From: Agrococcus sp. KRD186
GTDB lineage: Bacteria; Actinomycetota; Actinomycetes; Actinomycetales; Microbacteriaceae
Direction of reading: 5' to 3'
Length of the DNA: 64,000 nt
Assembly (NCBI RefSeq): GCF_017168255.1
Contig: NZ_JABFAP010000001.1
Span: 1,103,342 to 1,167,341, forward strand
Below are positions 17,058 to 24,866 of this stretch, piece after piece (the first letter of the stretch is position 1; each line of letters starts with the position of its first letter). The position numbers and the translations under genes were made by a program. The notes below the pieces were generated by a model that saw only the letters and a program-made list of their open reading frames with translations, had not been told where the DNA came from and searched no databases.

Positions 17058-18242
17058 ATGACCGCAGACGCACGCGACGCCCTGCTCCGGCCCGCGGACG
17101 CATCGCGTTCCGATCGCGTCACCTACGTCGAGCTGTTCTTCGACCTCGTCTTCGTCTTCGCGCTCACCCAGCTCTCCGCCTATCTGTACGAGCATCAGAC
17201 GCCGCTGGGCGCGCTCGAGGGCACCATCATGGTGACTGCGCTGTGGTGGGCGTGGGTCGCGACCACCTGGGTGACCAACTGGCTCGACCCGATCAAGCTG
17301 CCGGTGCGCGGCGCGGTCATCGCGATCGCGCTCGTGGCGCTCGTGATGAGCGTGTCGATCGCCGATTCCTTCGGCGAGCGGGCGTGGGTGTTCGCCGCGG
17401 CGTACGTCGTCATGCAGCTCGGGCGCACGGGCTTCATCGTGCTCGCGACCCGGCGGGAGGATCGCGAGGTGGCGCTGGACTTCACGCGCGTGCTCGTCTG
17501 GACGGCCGCCAGCAGCGTGCTCTGGATCGTCGGGGCGCTGCTGCCGCTGCCCGCGCAGCTGCCGCTGTGGGCCGCCGCGCTCGGCATCGAGCTGCTGGGC
17601 ACCAGGCTCGGGTTCCCGGTGCCGCGCACGGGCCGGGTCGAGATGGGCCGGTGGGACCTCTCCGGTGCGCACATCGCCGAGCGCTCGGCGCTGTTCGTGC
17701 TGATCGCGCTCGGGGAGGGGCTGCTGGTCACCGGCTTCGCCTTCGTCGACCTCGAGATCACGCCGCAGGCGGTCATCGCGATGCTGCTGGCGTTCTGCAC
17801 CGCGGCCGCGCTCTGGTGGGTCTACTTCGACCACGGCGAGCGCATCGGCTCGGAGGCGATGGAGGCGTCAGAGGCGCCCGGTCGCCTCGCGCGCACGGCC
17901 TACACCTACGTGCACCTGCTCGTGATCGCCGGCATCGTGCTCGTCAGCGTGGGCGACAAGGAGGTGCTCGCGCATCCCGACCAGCAGAGCGTCTCGGCGG
18001 TCGTCGCGGTGGTCGGAGGCCCGCTGCTGTTCCTCGTGGGCACGTTCTGGTTCCGGCGGCTGCTCGAGCGCCGCTGGATCGTGCCGCAGGCAGTGGGCGC
18101 GCTCGCGCTCGTCGCCGTCGCCTGCGTGTCGCCGCTGCTGTCGTCGCTCGGCACGAGCGCTGCCGCGACGCTCGTGCTGGTCGGCGTGGCGGCCATGGAG
18201 ACCGTGCAGCGCATCAGGCGCCGGCGCCGCAGCGGCGGCTGA
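17058..18242 (+). CDS. LtrA-family membrane protein
   Basis: A 394-aa integral membrane protein of the low-temperature-requirement A family. It begins with the signature RVTYVELFFDLVFVFALTQL (about 20-39) and has roughly 10-12 hydrophobic segments. The conserved ALFVLIALGEGLL segment is in the middle and a basic tail (RIRRRRR) ends the protein. The function of LtrA proteins is not established; the name comes from a Listeria growth phenotype. No clear Shine-Dalgarno precedes the ATG. Confidence 0.88.
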   Translation: MTADARDALLRPADASRSDRVTYVELFFDLVFVFALTQLSAYLYEHQTPLGALEGTIMVTALWWAWVATTWVTNWLDPIKLPVRGAVIAIALVALVMSVSIADSFGERAWVFAAAYVVMQLGRTGFIVLATRREDREVALDFTRVLVWTAASSVLWIVGALLPLPAQLPLWAAALGIELLGTRLGFPVPRTGRVEMGRWDLSGAHIAERSALFVLIALGEGLLVTGFAFVDLEITPQAVIAMLLAFCTAAALWWVYFDHGERIGSEAMEASEAPGRLARTAYTYVHLLVIAGIVLVSVGDKEVLAHPDQQSVSAVVAVVGGPLLFLVGTFWFRRLLERRWIVPQAVGALALVAVACVSPLLSSLGTSAAATLVLVGVAAMETVQRIRRRRRSGG

Positions 18243-18317
18243 GCGCACCCGCTCGCGCCGCGCACGGCAGCCGAGCGCGCCCGTGCGGAGGTGCCACGCG
18301 CCGGCAGCCGAGACGGC

Positions 18318-19142
18318 TCAGGCGGCCGCTTCGTCGTGCCGGAGCCGCGAGGTGAGGTAGAGCCGATGCGCGGTGATGACCAGTGCGAGCCAGGCCGCAC
18401 CGAGCGCCCAGCCGGCGACCACATCCGTCACCCAGTGGTGGCCGAGGTAGACGCGGCTGGCCGCCACGAGCAGCGATGCCACCACGGCGACCACGACGAT
18501 GAGGACCCTCGACCAGGTCGTGAGCCGGCGGAGGATGAGCAGGTAGGCGATGACGCCCAGGATCGCCGCCGCGTTGAGCGTGTGACCGCTGGGGAACGAG
18601 GCGGAGACCTCGTAGGGCGGCACGGCATCGATGATCGGCGGACGGTCGCGGCCGATGAGCAGCTTGCCCGCGACCGTCATCAGCAGCGAGCCGGCGCCGG
18701 TCGCGACGATGAGCACCGTCGGCGTCCACGAGCGGCGGCGGATGCTGAGGATCAGGAGTGCCGCGACCGCGACGAGCGGCATGCCCACCGTGCCCGCGAG
18801 ATCCGTGAAACCGGTGACGAACGCATCCGCCCCAGGGCTTCGGATGGTGAGGATCGCATCGAGCACCGGCCGGTCGATGCCTGCGATGCCGTCCTCGTCG
18901 GTGACCGCGTCGTAGACCTCGACGGCCAGCAGGCTGAAGCCGAAGGCGATCGCCGCGCCGACAGCGAGCGTGATGAGCAGGATGCCGTAGGGCGTCACGA
19001 CCTCGCCGAGCCAGCGCGCGAGCTGCGCCATGCGGTGGCCGAGCCGGCGGCGCCAGTGGGTCAGCTCGATCGAGCCGACGCTGGTGTCCTGCCGGCGCTC
19101 GCCAGCGGGGCCGTGCTCGGGCTGGGCGCGATCGGTGGGCAT
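18318..19142 (-). CDS. PAP2-superfamily membrane phosphatase
   Basis: A 274-aa membrane protein with the three PAP2 phosphatase motifs: KLLIGRDRPP, SASFPSGHT and SRVYLGHHWVTDV. It likely dephosphorylates a lipid phosphate such as phosphatidylglycerol phosphate or undecaprenyl diphosphate at the outer face of the membrane. An approximately 45-residue charged N-terminal tail precedes the first helix (GILLITLAVGAAIAFGF). The Shine-Dalgarno region GGAGGACGGAAG lies upstream of the ATG. Confidence 0.9.
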   Translation of the reverse strand: MPTDRAQPEHGPAGERRQDTSVGSIELTHWRRRLGHRMAQLARWLGEVVTPYGILLITLAVGAAIAFGFSLLAVEVYDAVTDEDGIAGIDRPVLDAILTIRSPGADAFVTGFTDLAGTVGMPLVAVAALLILSIRRRSWTPTVLIVATGAGSLLMTVAGKLLIGRDRPPIIDAVPPYEVSASFPSGHTLNAAAILGVIAYLLILRRLTTWSRVLIVVVAVVASLLVAASRVYLGHHWVTDVVAGWALGAAWLALVITAHRLYLTSRLRHDEAAA

Positions 19143-19177
19143 GGGTCTTCCGTCCTCCCGTGCCTCGAGCAGATGTG

Positions 19178-19251
19178 TAGGGCGGACGGGACTTGAACCC
19201 GTGACCGACGGATTATGAGTCCGCTGCTCTAACCAGCTGAGCTACCGCCCC
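19178..19251 (-). tRNA. tRNA-Met (CAT)
   Basis: A minus-strand cloverleaf with acceptor GGGGCGG/CCGCCCT (one G-U pair), D arm GCTCAGCTGGTTAGAGC, anticodon loop CTCATAA and T-loop TTCAAGT. CCA is not encoded. The sequence resembles actinobacterial elongator tRNA-Met; tRNA-Ile2 with a lysidine-modified CAT anticodon cannot be excluded by eye. It is not the initiator, which would need the GGG/CCC anticodon stem. Confidence 0.88.
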
Positions 19252-19277
19252 GTGGGCCTTCGGCCCGGGAATCGAGC

Positions 19278-20477
19278 CTAGTCGGCGATCTCGACGTGCG
19301 TGTCGGGATCGGCGACGTGCTCGCCGCGATACAAGCGCTCGAACGCGGTGATCGTCGCCTCGATGTCGTGCGGCGCGACCATCTGCAGGCTGTGCTGCTG
19401 ATACATCGCGTACTCCTCGTCGCTCAGGCGCAGGATGCGCTCGAGCTTCTGGGCGAGGTCGGCGGCGTCGTCGGGTCGGAAGAGCCAGCCGTTGACGCCG
19501 TCGGTGACCAGGTGCGGCAGCGCCATGGCGTCGGCGGCCACGACGGGCAGTCCGGTCGCCATGGCCTCCATGGTCGCGATCGACTGCAGCTCGGCCGTCG
19601 ACGGCATCGCGAACACCTCGGCGGAGCGCAGTCGCTGGCGCAGCTCCTCGTCAGAGACGAAGCCGGTCAGCGTCACGCGGTCGGCGACGTGCAGCCTGCG
19701 CGCCAGCGCGCCGAGCTCGTCGATCTGGTCGCCGCCGCCGACGATGTCGAGGTGCCACGGCAGATCCTGCGGCAGCTGGGCGACGGCGTGCACGAGCGTC
19801 TCGAGCCGCTTCTCGCTCGTGACGCGTCCGACGAACACGATGCGCCCGCGCTGGCGCTCGGGGTTCGGGCTGTACTCGTCGCCAGGCAGGCCGCACGAGA
19901 TGGCGTGCACGTCGCGCAGCCCGGTCTTGAGCTCGAGGTAGTCGGCGCTGCGCCGGGTCGGCGTCGTGACGACGTCGCAGCGGCTCAGCACGGTCGCGGC
20001 GTCCTGCCAGAGCCGGTCGACCGTCTGGTGCTGCAGGAAGGCGGGGATGTTCGAGTGGTCCATGAGGTTCTCGAACATCAGGTGGTTGGTGCCGACGACG
20101 CGGATGCCGCGCTTCTTGGCCTCGGTCGAGAACGCGCGGCCCAGGATGATGTGGGACTGGAAGTGCACGACATCCGGCTTGAGGGCGTCCAGGAGCGAGG
20201 CGGCGTTCGCGAACATCCGCCACGGGTGGGCGAAGCGCAGCCACTCGTGGCCCGGGTAGAGCATCGACCGCAGGCGGTGCACGCTGAAGCGCTGACCCTC
20301 GTGCTCCTCGACACGGGTGCCCTGCTTTCCGCGGCCGAGCGCCGACGCCACCACGTGCACCTCGTGCCCTCGCTTGGTCAGTCTGGCCGCGAGCCTCGTG
20401 GTGAACTTCGCCGCGCCGTTCACGTCGGGGGCGAAGGTGTCGGTGGCGATCAGGATGCGCAGGGGGCGTTCAGTCAT
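19278..20477 (-). CDS. GT4-family glycosyltransferase
   Basis: A 399-aa retaining glycosyltransferase with two Rossmann domains. The N-terminal acceptor site has DTFAPDVNGAAKFTTRLA; the nucleotide-sugar domain has VFVGRVTSEKRLE and the E-x7-E-like loop MPSTAELQSIATMEAMATGLPVVA. It resembles actinobacterial mannosyl- or glucosyl-transferases acting on lipid acceptors; donor and acceptor are not determinable. Its ATG overlaps the stop of the upstream transporter gene by 8 bp, so both are co-translated, which hints at a link with membrane lipids. Confidence 0.88.
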   Translation of the reverse strand: MTERPLRILIATDTFAPDVNGAAKFTTRLAARLTKRGHEVHVVASALGRGKQGTRVEEHEGQRFSVHRLRSMLYPGHEWLRFAHPWRMFANAASLLDALKPDVVHFQSHIILGRAFSTEAKKRGIRVVGTNHLMFENLMDHSNIPAFLQHQTVDRLWQDAATVLSRCDVVTTPTRRSADYLELKTGLRDVHAISCGLPGDEYSPNPERQRGRIVFVGRVTSEKRLETLVHAVAQLPQDLPWHLDIVGGGDQIDELGALARRLHVADRVTLTGFVSDEELRQRLRSAEVFAMPSTAELQSIATMEAMATGLPVVAADAMALPHLVTDGVNGWLFRPDDAADLAQKLERILRLSDEEYAMYQQHSLQMVAPHDIEATITAFERLYRGEHVADPDTHVEIAD

Positions 20478-21411
20478 TGGTCTCCTCGGACGACTCGAGC
20501 GTCCGGATCTGTGGGTGGTGCCTGGCGAGCTGGAGGACGCCCCAGACGGCGAGTGCCCCGGCTGCGGCGAACACCATGATCGCCCAGGGCGGCGTCTCGG
20601 CGGCCTCGCCCAGCACGGTCACGCCGATGAGGACGGCCACGAGCGGGTCGACCACGGTGAGACCGGCGATGACGAGATCGGGCGGGCCGGAGGCGTGCGC
20701 GAGCTGCACGGCGTAGCTGCCGACGAGCATCGCGACGAGCAAGGCTGCGCCGCAGACGATCGTCAGCCAGTCGAAGTTGCCGGAGATGATGCGGTTGATG
20801 ACGATCTTCGAGAGCGTGACGACGAAGCCGTAGAGCACGCCGGCGGAGACGATATAGAAGACAGCGTTCGCCCGGCTGCGGTAGACCCACCACACGATGC
20901 CGAGCCCCGTGAGCGCGACCACCAGCAGCGACAGCACCGTCAGTAGCTGCCGATCCTGGATCGGCCGCTCCACCGCGAAGATCGCGGCGACGGTGACGAA
21001 GAGGCCGATGCCGACCAGGCAGGTCACGATCGCGCGGATGGTGCGGTGGTCGAGCCGGATGTTCGCGAGGCGCGAGTTCAGGATGGCCGTCACGACCAGC
21101 GCGACGGCGCCGAGCGGCTGCACGACGATCAGCGGCGCGAGGGCGAGCGCTCCGAGCTGCAGCACGATCGCGAGACCCAGCAGCAGCGTGCCGATCACCC
21201 ATGCCGGGTTCCGCAGCAGCCGCAGCAGCGCTGAGCCGCCCAGCTGGGCGCCGCGCTGGTCGCCGCCCTCGAAGTGGCCGACGCCGCGATGCTGGAACTG
21301 CGTGCCCACCGAGAGGAAGATCGCGCCCACGATGGCGACCGGGATCCCGAGGGCCTGGAGCGGCGTGAGCGAGATCTCAGCAGCCAGGTCGTCGAGCGCG
21401 GTGAAGTGCAC
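20470..21411 (-). CDS. DMT-superfamily transporter
   Basis: A 313-aa membrane protein with about 10 helices of the drug/metabolite transporter (EamA-like, NIPA-like) superfamily. It starts with GIPVAIVGAIFLSVGTQFQHRG and has two homologous halves. The substrate is unknown. No ATG fits; GTG 21411 lies 6 nt after a TACTGT -10 box, giving a leaderless GTG start. A longer form from ATG 21498 would cross the promoter and the start of def and is unlikely. It is followed by the glycosyltransferase in the same operon. Confidence 0.82.
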   Translation of the reverse strand: MHFTALDDLAAEISLTPLQALGIPVAIVGAIFLSVGTQFQHRGVGHFEGGDQRGAQLGGSALLRLLRNPAWVIGTLLLGLAIVLQLGALALAPLIVVQPLGAVALVVTAILNSRLANIRLDHRTIRAIVTCLVGIGLFVTVAAIFAVERPIQDRQLLTVLSLLVVALTGLGIVWWVYRSRANAVFYIVSAGVLYGFVVTLSKIVINRIISGNFDWLTIVCGAALLVAMLVGSYAVQLAHASGPPDLVIAGLTVVDPLVAVLIGVTVLGEAAETPPWAIMVFAAAGALAVWGVLQLARHHPQIRTLESSEETND

Positions 21412-21417
21412 TTGAAG

Positions 21418-21427
21418 ACAGTACTCT
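21418..21427. promoter_or_regulatory. Overlapping divergent -10 boxes, DMT gene and def
   Basis: TACTGT on the minus strand (21418-21423) serves the DMT gene, and TACTCT on the plus strand (21422-21427) serves def; they share the palindrome AGTACT. The minus-strand RNA would begin at the GTG; def RNA would begin near 21434. Confidence 0.45.
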
Positions 21428-21453
21428 GCGCGGCCATCGATACCCTGGAGGAC

Positions 21454-22017
21454 ATGACTGTTCTGCCCATCTACATCACCGGTGAGCCTGTGCTGCACCA
21501 GGCCGCTGAGCCGGTCGTCGCGTTCGACGCCGAGCTCGAGACCCTCGTCGCCGACATGTTCGAGACCATGGGGTCAGCCCCCGGTGTGGGCCTGGCAGCG
21601 CCGCAGATCGGCATCGGCCGGCGGCTGTTCGTCTACGACTGGACGGATGCGGAAGGCATGCGAACGCGCGGGGTCGCCGCGAACCCCGAGCTGTGGATCT
21701 CTCCCCCGCCGCTCGGGATCCCCGACGAGGAGGACGAGGAGGGCTGCCTCTCCATCCCGGGTGAGCGCTTCGCCCTCAAGCGCAGCGACCGTGCGATCCT
21801 GCACGCGCAGGACGAGCACGGCGAGCACTACGAGCTCGAGGCCTCGGGCTGGCTCGCGCGCATCCTCCAGCATGAGTATGACCACCTCGACGGCGTCCTC
21901 TATGCGGACCGATTGGATGCGTTCGGCACGAAGGGCGTGCAGAAGGCGATCAAGAAGAACAAGTGGGGCGTGCCCGGCCTGAGCTGGATGCCCGGTGTCG
22001 ACGACCTGGAGGACTGA
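21454..22017 (+). CDS. def: Peptide deformylase
   Basis: Metalloenzyme removing the formyl group from N-terminal methionine of new proteins. All three motifs are present: GVGLAAPQIG (about 45-54), EGCLS (about 96-100, Cys metal ligand) and HEYDH (about 138-142, two His ligands and catalytic Glu). The length is 187 aa. The ATG at 21454 has GGAG 4 nt upstream. It stands alone, divergent from the DMT transporter. Confidence 0.95.
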   Translation: MTVLPIYITGEPVLHQAAEPVVAFDAELETLVADMFETMGSAPGVGLAAPQIGIGRRLFVYDWTDAEGMRTRGVAANPELWISPPPLGIPDEEDEEGCLSIPGERFALKRSDRAILHAQDEHGEHYELEASGWLARILQHEYDHLDGVLYADRLDAFGTKGVQKAIKKNKWGVPGLSWMPGVDDLED

Positions 22018-22073
22018 CGCCTCGACAGGAAGGCGATCGCGTCGGCAGCGCCACCGCCGACACGGACGATAAT

Positions 22074-22099
22074 GGCCCCCACCCCGAGGGGTGAGGGCC
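22074..22099. terminator. Hairpin between def and tRNA-Asn
   Basis: GGCCCCCACCCC (22074-22085) pairs with GGGGTGAGGGCC (22088-22099) with a single mismatch and a very short loop. It lies between convergent def and tRNA-Asn and probably serves both. Confidence 0.7.
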
Positions 22100-22104
22100 G
22101 ATCG

Positions 22105-22177
22105 CTCCCCGAGATGGACTCGAACCATCAACCTGCCGGTTAACAGCCGGCTGCTCTGCCAATTGAGCTATCGAGGA
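22105..22177 (-). tRNA. tRNA-Asn (GTT)
   Basis: A minus-strand cloverleaf: acceptor TCCTCGA/TCGGGGA (one T-G pair), anticodon stem-loop with CTGTTAA (anticodon GTT) and T-loop TTCGAGT. CCA is not encoded. A candidate -10 box, TACGAT, lies upstream at 22198-22203. Confidence 0.95.
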
Positions 22178-22197
22178 TCGCTGCAGGAGCGACGTCA

Positions 22198-22203
22198 ATC
22201 GTA
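22198..22203 (-). promoter_or_regulatory. -10 box for tRNA-Asn
   Basis: TACGAT on the minus strand, 21-26 bp upstream of the mature tRNA 5' end; a GTGACC about 18 bp further upstream is a weak -35 candidate. Confidence 0.45.
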
Positions 22204-22295
22204 GCATCACTCACTCGCTCAGGTCACATCGAGCGCCCGTCGGCCTGCCGTGTCAGTGGCCCGATCTACTCTCGTCGCAACGGACGGAGTCGATG

Positions 22296-24065
22296 ATGAC
22301 CGAGCAGCAGATGGGCGCAGCAGTGGATGCCGCGCGTGCCGTGCTCGCGCGGGTCGACTCTCTGGTGACCGCGTCGGTTGTCGAGGTCGAGGACGTGCTG
22401 GAGGGCACGGCAGCGCTCTCCCGGATCGTGGATGCGCTGCAGGTGCGGCTGGCGGGCGTGATCGATGAGGGCTCGAAGGGCCCCGCCGATCAGCAGATCT
22501 GTCGCGCGATGGGTCGTCGGAGCGCGAAGGAGGCGATCGCGCAGTCGTTCGGCATCCATGCCCGGGATGCGCACCAGCTGCTGTCGCTGGCGGCGATGAC
22601 GAGCCCGGGGATGTCGCTCACTGGTGGCGAGATCGCGGTCAAGTACCCGCGGGTGGCGGCAGCGATCGACGCCGGTGCCCTCTCGCTCGCGCAGGCGCGC
22701 GTGATCGTCGGCACGTTGGAGCCGGCGGCGCCGCGGGCGGATCTGGAGCGGCTGGCGTGGGCGGAGGGCCTGCTGGTCGATGCCGCCACCGATCCCGACT
22801 TCCCGCTGGTGCCCGAGCTGCTGGCCGATCAGGCGCGCCTCTACGCGGCGGCGATCGACCCGGACGGGGTGCTGCCGGCGGCCGAGCGGCAGCGCACGGA
22901 GCGCTCGTTCCGCATCTGGCGCGAGCGCGGCGGCTGGGGCTACCGCGGCTGGTCGCCGGCGGAGGATGGCTCCTCGCTGAAGTCGGTGGTCGACGCGCAC
23001 CAGGGGCCGCGGGTGAAGGTCGCCTTCCGAGACACCGGCCACGACGGCTGCAGCGATGACTGCGGCGACGACTGCGACGCTGGCCGGCAGGTGGACGCCA
23101 ACGGCACCCCCGCCGGCGACGACTCGAACGTGGTCGATGACCGCACGCGCGAGCAGCGCGCCCACGACGTGCTCATCGGCCTCGCCCGCGCCCACGCCGC
23201 CTCCGGAGACGCGCCGGTCGCCGGCGGCGAAGCGCCCACCCTCGTGCTCACCGGCACCATCGACGCGTTCAACGCCTACCTCCACGACCGGCCCTCGCCC
23301 GATCGCACCCTCACGATCGAGCACACGGGTGATCTGGTGCCGATCGAGACCGCCGCCCGGCTCGCCTGCGACGCGGTCATCCACCACGCCGTCGTCAACA
23401 GCGCCGGCCAGGTACTGAACCTCGGCCGCACCGAGCGGCTGTTCAACCGTGCCCAGCGGCGCGCGCTGGCCGCCCGCGACAAGGGCTGCCGGGTACCCGG
23501 CTGCGGCCTGCCCGCCTCCTGGTGCGAGGCCCACCACATCACCCCCTGGGAGACCGGCGGCCCCACCGACATCGACAACGGCATCCTCGTCTGCGTCTAC
23601 CACCACCACGAGATCCACGCCGGCCGCCTCCGCATCGAAGCCGCAGGACCCGAACCCGGCAACTGGCGCATCATCCCCCAGCTGCGCACCACCGACCGCT
23701 ACGCACGCACCAGCCGCAACGGCGCGGCGCCGGCGCAGCGCAGCCCCGGCAGCGTCGCGGCAGAGGCGATGCCGTCACTCGCCGTCAAGCTGCCCGACGA
23801 GGCGTTCGGCGCCCCAACATCTCCATCGACACCCGTGACCCGGCCGCCGCGCCGTCGCACAGCCGCGCGACCGCGACCGCAACCGCAACCGCAATCGCAA
23901 TCGCAATCGCAATCGCAATCGCATGGCAGCGTCGCGCGACCGCGACCGCGACCGCGTGGCATCGAGTCGCGGCTCCGCGCGCTCGTCGACCACCGGTCCT
24001 GCCCGTCCGATCCGAAGGTGGCGCTCGATCTCGGGCCACCGGCACACATCGTGATGCGGCTGTGA
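22296..24065 (+). CDS. DUF222 / HNH endonuclease-like protein (13E12 type)
   Basis: A 589-aa protein with an N-terminal DUF222 region (about 1-330) and an HNH nuclease domain at about 395-450: CRVPGCGLPASWCEAHHITP followed by WETGG, DNGILVC and HHHEIH. Such genes occur in many copies in actinobacteria; their biological role is unknown. The C-terminal tail (about 505-560) is low-complexity and basic, encoded by a hexanucleotide repeat. ATG 22296 has GGAG 6 nt upstream; ATG 22293 is the alternative. A TACTCT -10 box is at 22267-22272. Confidence 0.88.
   Translation: MTEQQMGAAVDAARAVLARVDSLVTASVVEVEDVLEGTAALSRIVDALQVRLAGVIDEGSKGPADQQICRAMGRRSAKEAIAQSFGIHARDAHQLLSLAAMTSPGMSLTGGEIAVKYPRVAAAIDAGALSLAQARVIVGTLEPAAPRADLERLAWAEGLLVDAATDPDFPLVPELLADQARLYAAAIDPDGVLPAAERQRTERSFRIWRERGGWGYRGWSPAEDGSSLKSVVDAHQGPRVKVAFRDTGHDGCSDDCGDDCDAGRQVDANGTPAGDDSNVVDDRTREQRAHDVLIGLARAHAASGDAPVAGGEAPTLVLTGTIDAFNAYLHDRPSPDRTLTIEHTGDLVPIETAARLACDAVIHHAVVNSAGQVLNLGRTERLFNRAQRRALAARDKGCRVPGCGLPASWCEAHHITPWETGGPTDIDNGILVCVYHHHEIHAGRLRIEAAGPEPGNWRIIPQLRTTDRYARTSRNGAAPAQRSPGSVAAEAMPSLAVKLPDEAFGAPTSPSTPVTRPPRRRTAARPRPQPQPQSQSQSQSQSHGSVARPRPRPRGIESRLRALVDHRSCPSDPKVALDLGPPAHIVMRL
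23867..23923 (+). repeat. Hexanucleotide tandem repeat inside the HNH gene
   Basis: Hexamers GCGACC, GCAACC and GCAATC follow one another about nine times, the last type five times in a row. They encode alternating Arg/Gln/Ser-Pro or Gln residues (PRPQPQPQSQSQSQSQSH). A related GCGACC run occurs at 23934-23954. Slippage would change the length by two residues without shifting frame. Confidence 0.9.
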
Positions 24066-24121
24066 CGCGGCGGCTTCGACCACACTGGCCCGTTCCCACC
24101 CGACTGTGAGCGCGCCTGCGC

Positions 24122-24127
24122 TAGCGT
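24122..24127 (+). promoter_or_regulatory. Candidate -10 box for the lipoprotein gene
   Basis: TAGCGT, 36-41 bp before the ATG at 24163, fits the TANNNT pattern. Confidence 0.35.
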
Positions 24128-24162
24128 GCGAGCAACCCGTTGCACCGCGCCTTGGAGTTCGC

Positions 24163-24861
24163 ATGTCGCCTGTCACTCGCCCGTCGAAGGCGCTTCCGCT
24201 CGTCGTCCTCGCCACGGGGATCGCCGTCTCGCTCTCCGGATGCATCATGCCGCCGGCGCTGCCGACTGCCCCGCCACAGGCGCCGTCGGCCTCACCGCAG
24301 CCCACGGCCACCACCGACCCGGTCGAGACGACCTCGGCTCCGACGCCGCCCCCGAGTGCGGACGGTGCGCTGCCCGAGCTCGTCGCGATCGGCACCGAGC
24401 TGCCACCTGGCACGGTCGGCGGCTGGGAGCCCAGCATCATCACGAACGATGCCTTCGAGCTGCAACCCGACTCGGACTTCCCCGTCGGCCCCACGATCAG
24501 CGTCGTCGAGACCGCGACCGGCTGCTCCTTCTGGGCCTACCAGGGCGCGCAGGACAGCGACTCGACCGACGAGGGCGAGAACTCGGAGGTCACCCTGGGC
24601 ATCCTCTCGAATTCGAGCCCCGACGAGTGGGAGGCCGACATCTTCACGCTCGATGCATCGTCGCAGGGCTCATCCGTTGAGATGCTCTCGATCTTCGATG
24701 AGCCCGAGGACGGCAGCGTGCAGGCCTGGTACGCCCGCAACTTCCAGTCGGGCTCGATGACCAGCTCGATCCGCGCGGAGTGCCCGGCGGGTGCCGGAGA
24801 CATCGAGTACGTGGACGCCGTCGTCGGCGAGCACTTCCAGATCAACTTCCTGGTGCCGTAG
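24163..24861 (+). CDS. Predicted secreted lipoprotein
   Basis: A 232-aa protein with a lipoprotein signal peptide: basic start (SPVTRPSKA), hydrophobic core LPLVVLATGIAVS and lipobox LSGC, predicting lipidated Cys at about residue 28. A Pro/Thr/Ala-rich linker (about 30-70) precedes an acidic domain with two further cysteines (TGCSFW and AECPAG) that may form a disulfide. No family is recognised; the pattern is that of extracytoplasmic actinobacterial proteins. GGAG lies before the ATG. It converges on dnaG with 5 bp between them. Confidence 0.8.
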   Translation: MSPVTRPSKALPLVVLATGIAVSLSGCIMPPALPTAPPQAPSASPQPTATTDPVETTSAPTPPPSADGALPELVAIGTELPPGTVGGWEPSIITNDAFELQPDSDFPVGPTISVVETATGCSFWAYQGAQDSDSTDEGENSEVTLGILSNSSPDEWEADIFTLDASSQGSSVEMLSIFDEPEDGSVQAWYARNFQSGSMTSSIRAECPAGAGDIEYVDAVVGEHFQINFLVP

Positions 24862-24866
24862 GCACG

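Noticed and set aside
19178-19251. Initiator tRNA-Met
   Set aside because: The anticodon stem lacks the three G-C pairs typical of initiators, and the acceptor starts with G-U rather than the initiator mismatch.
23867-23923. Phase-variable on/off switch
   Set aside because: The repeat unit is six bases, so copy changes keep the reading frame and cannot switch the gene off.
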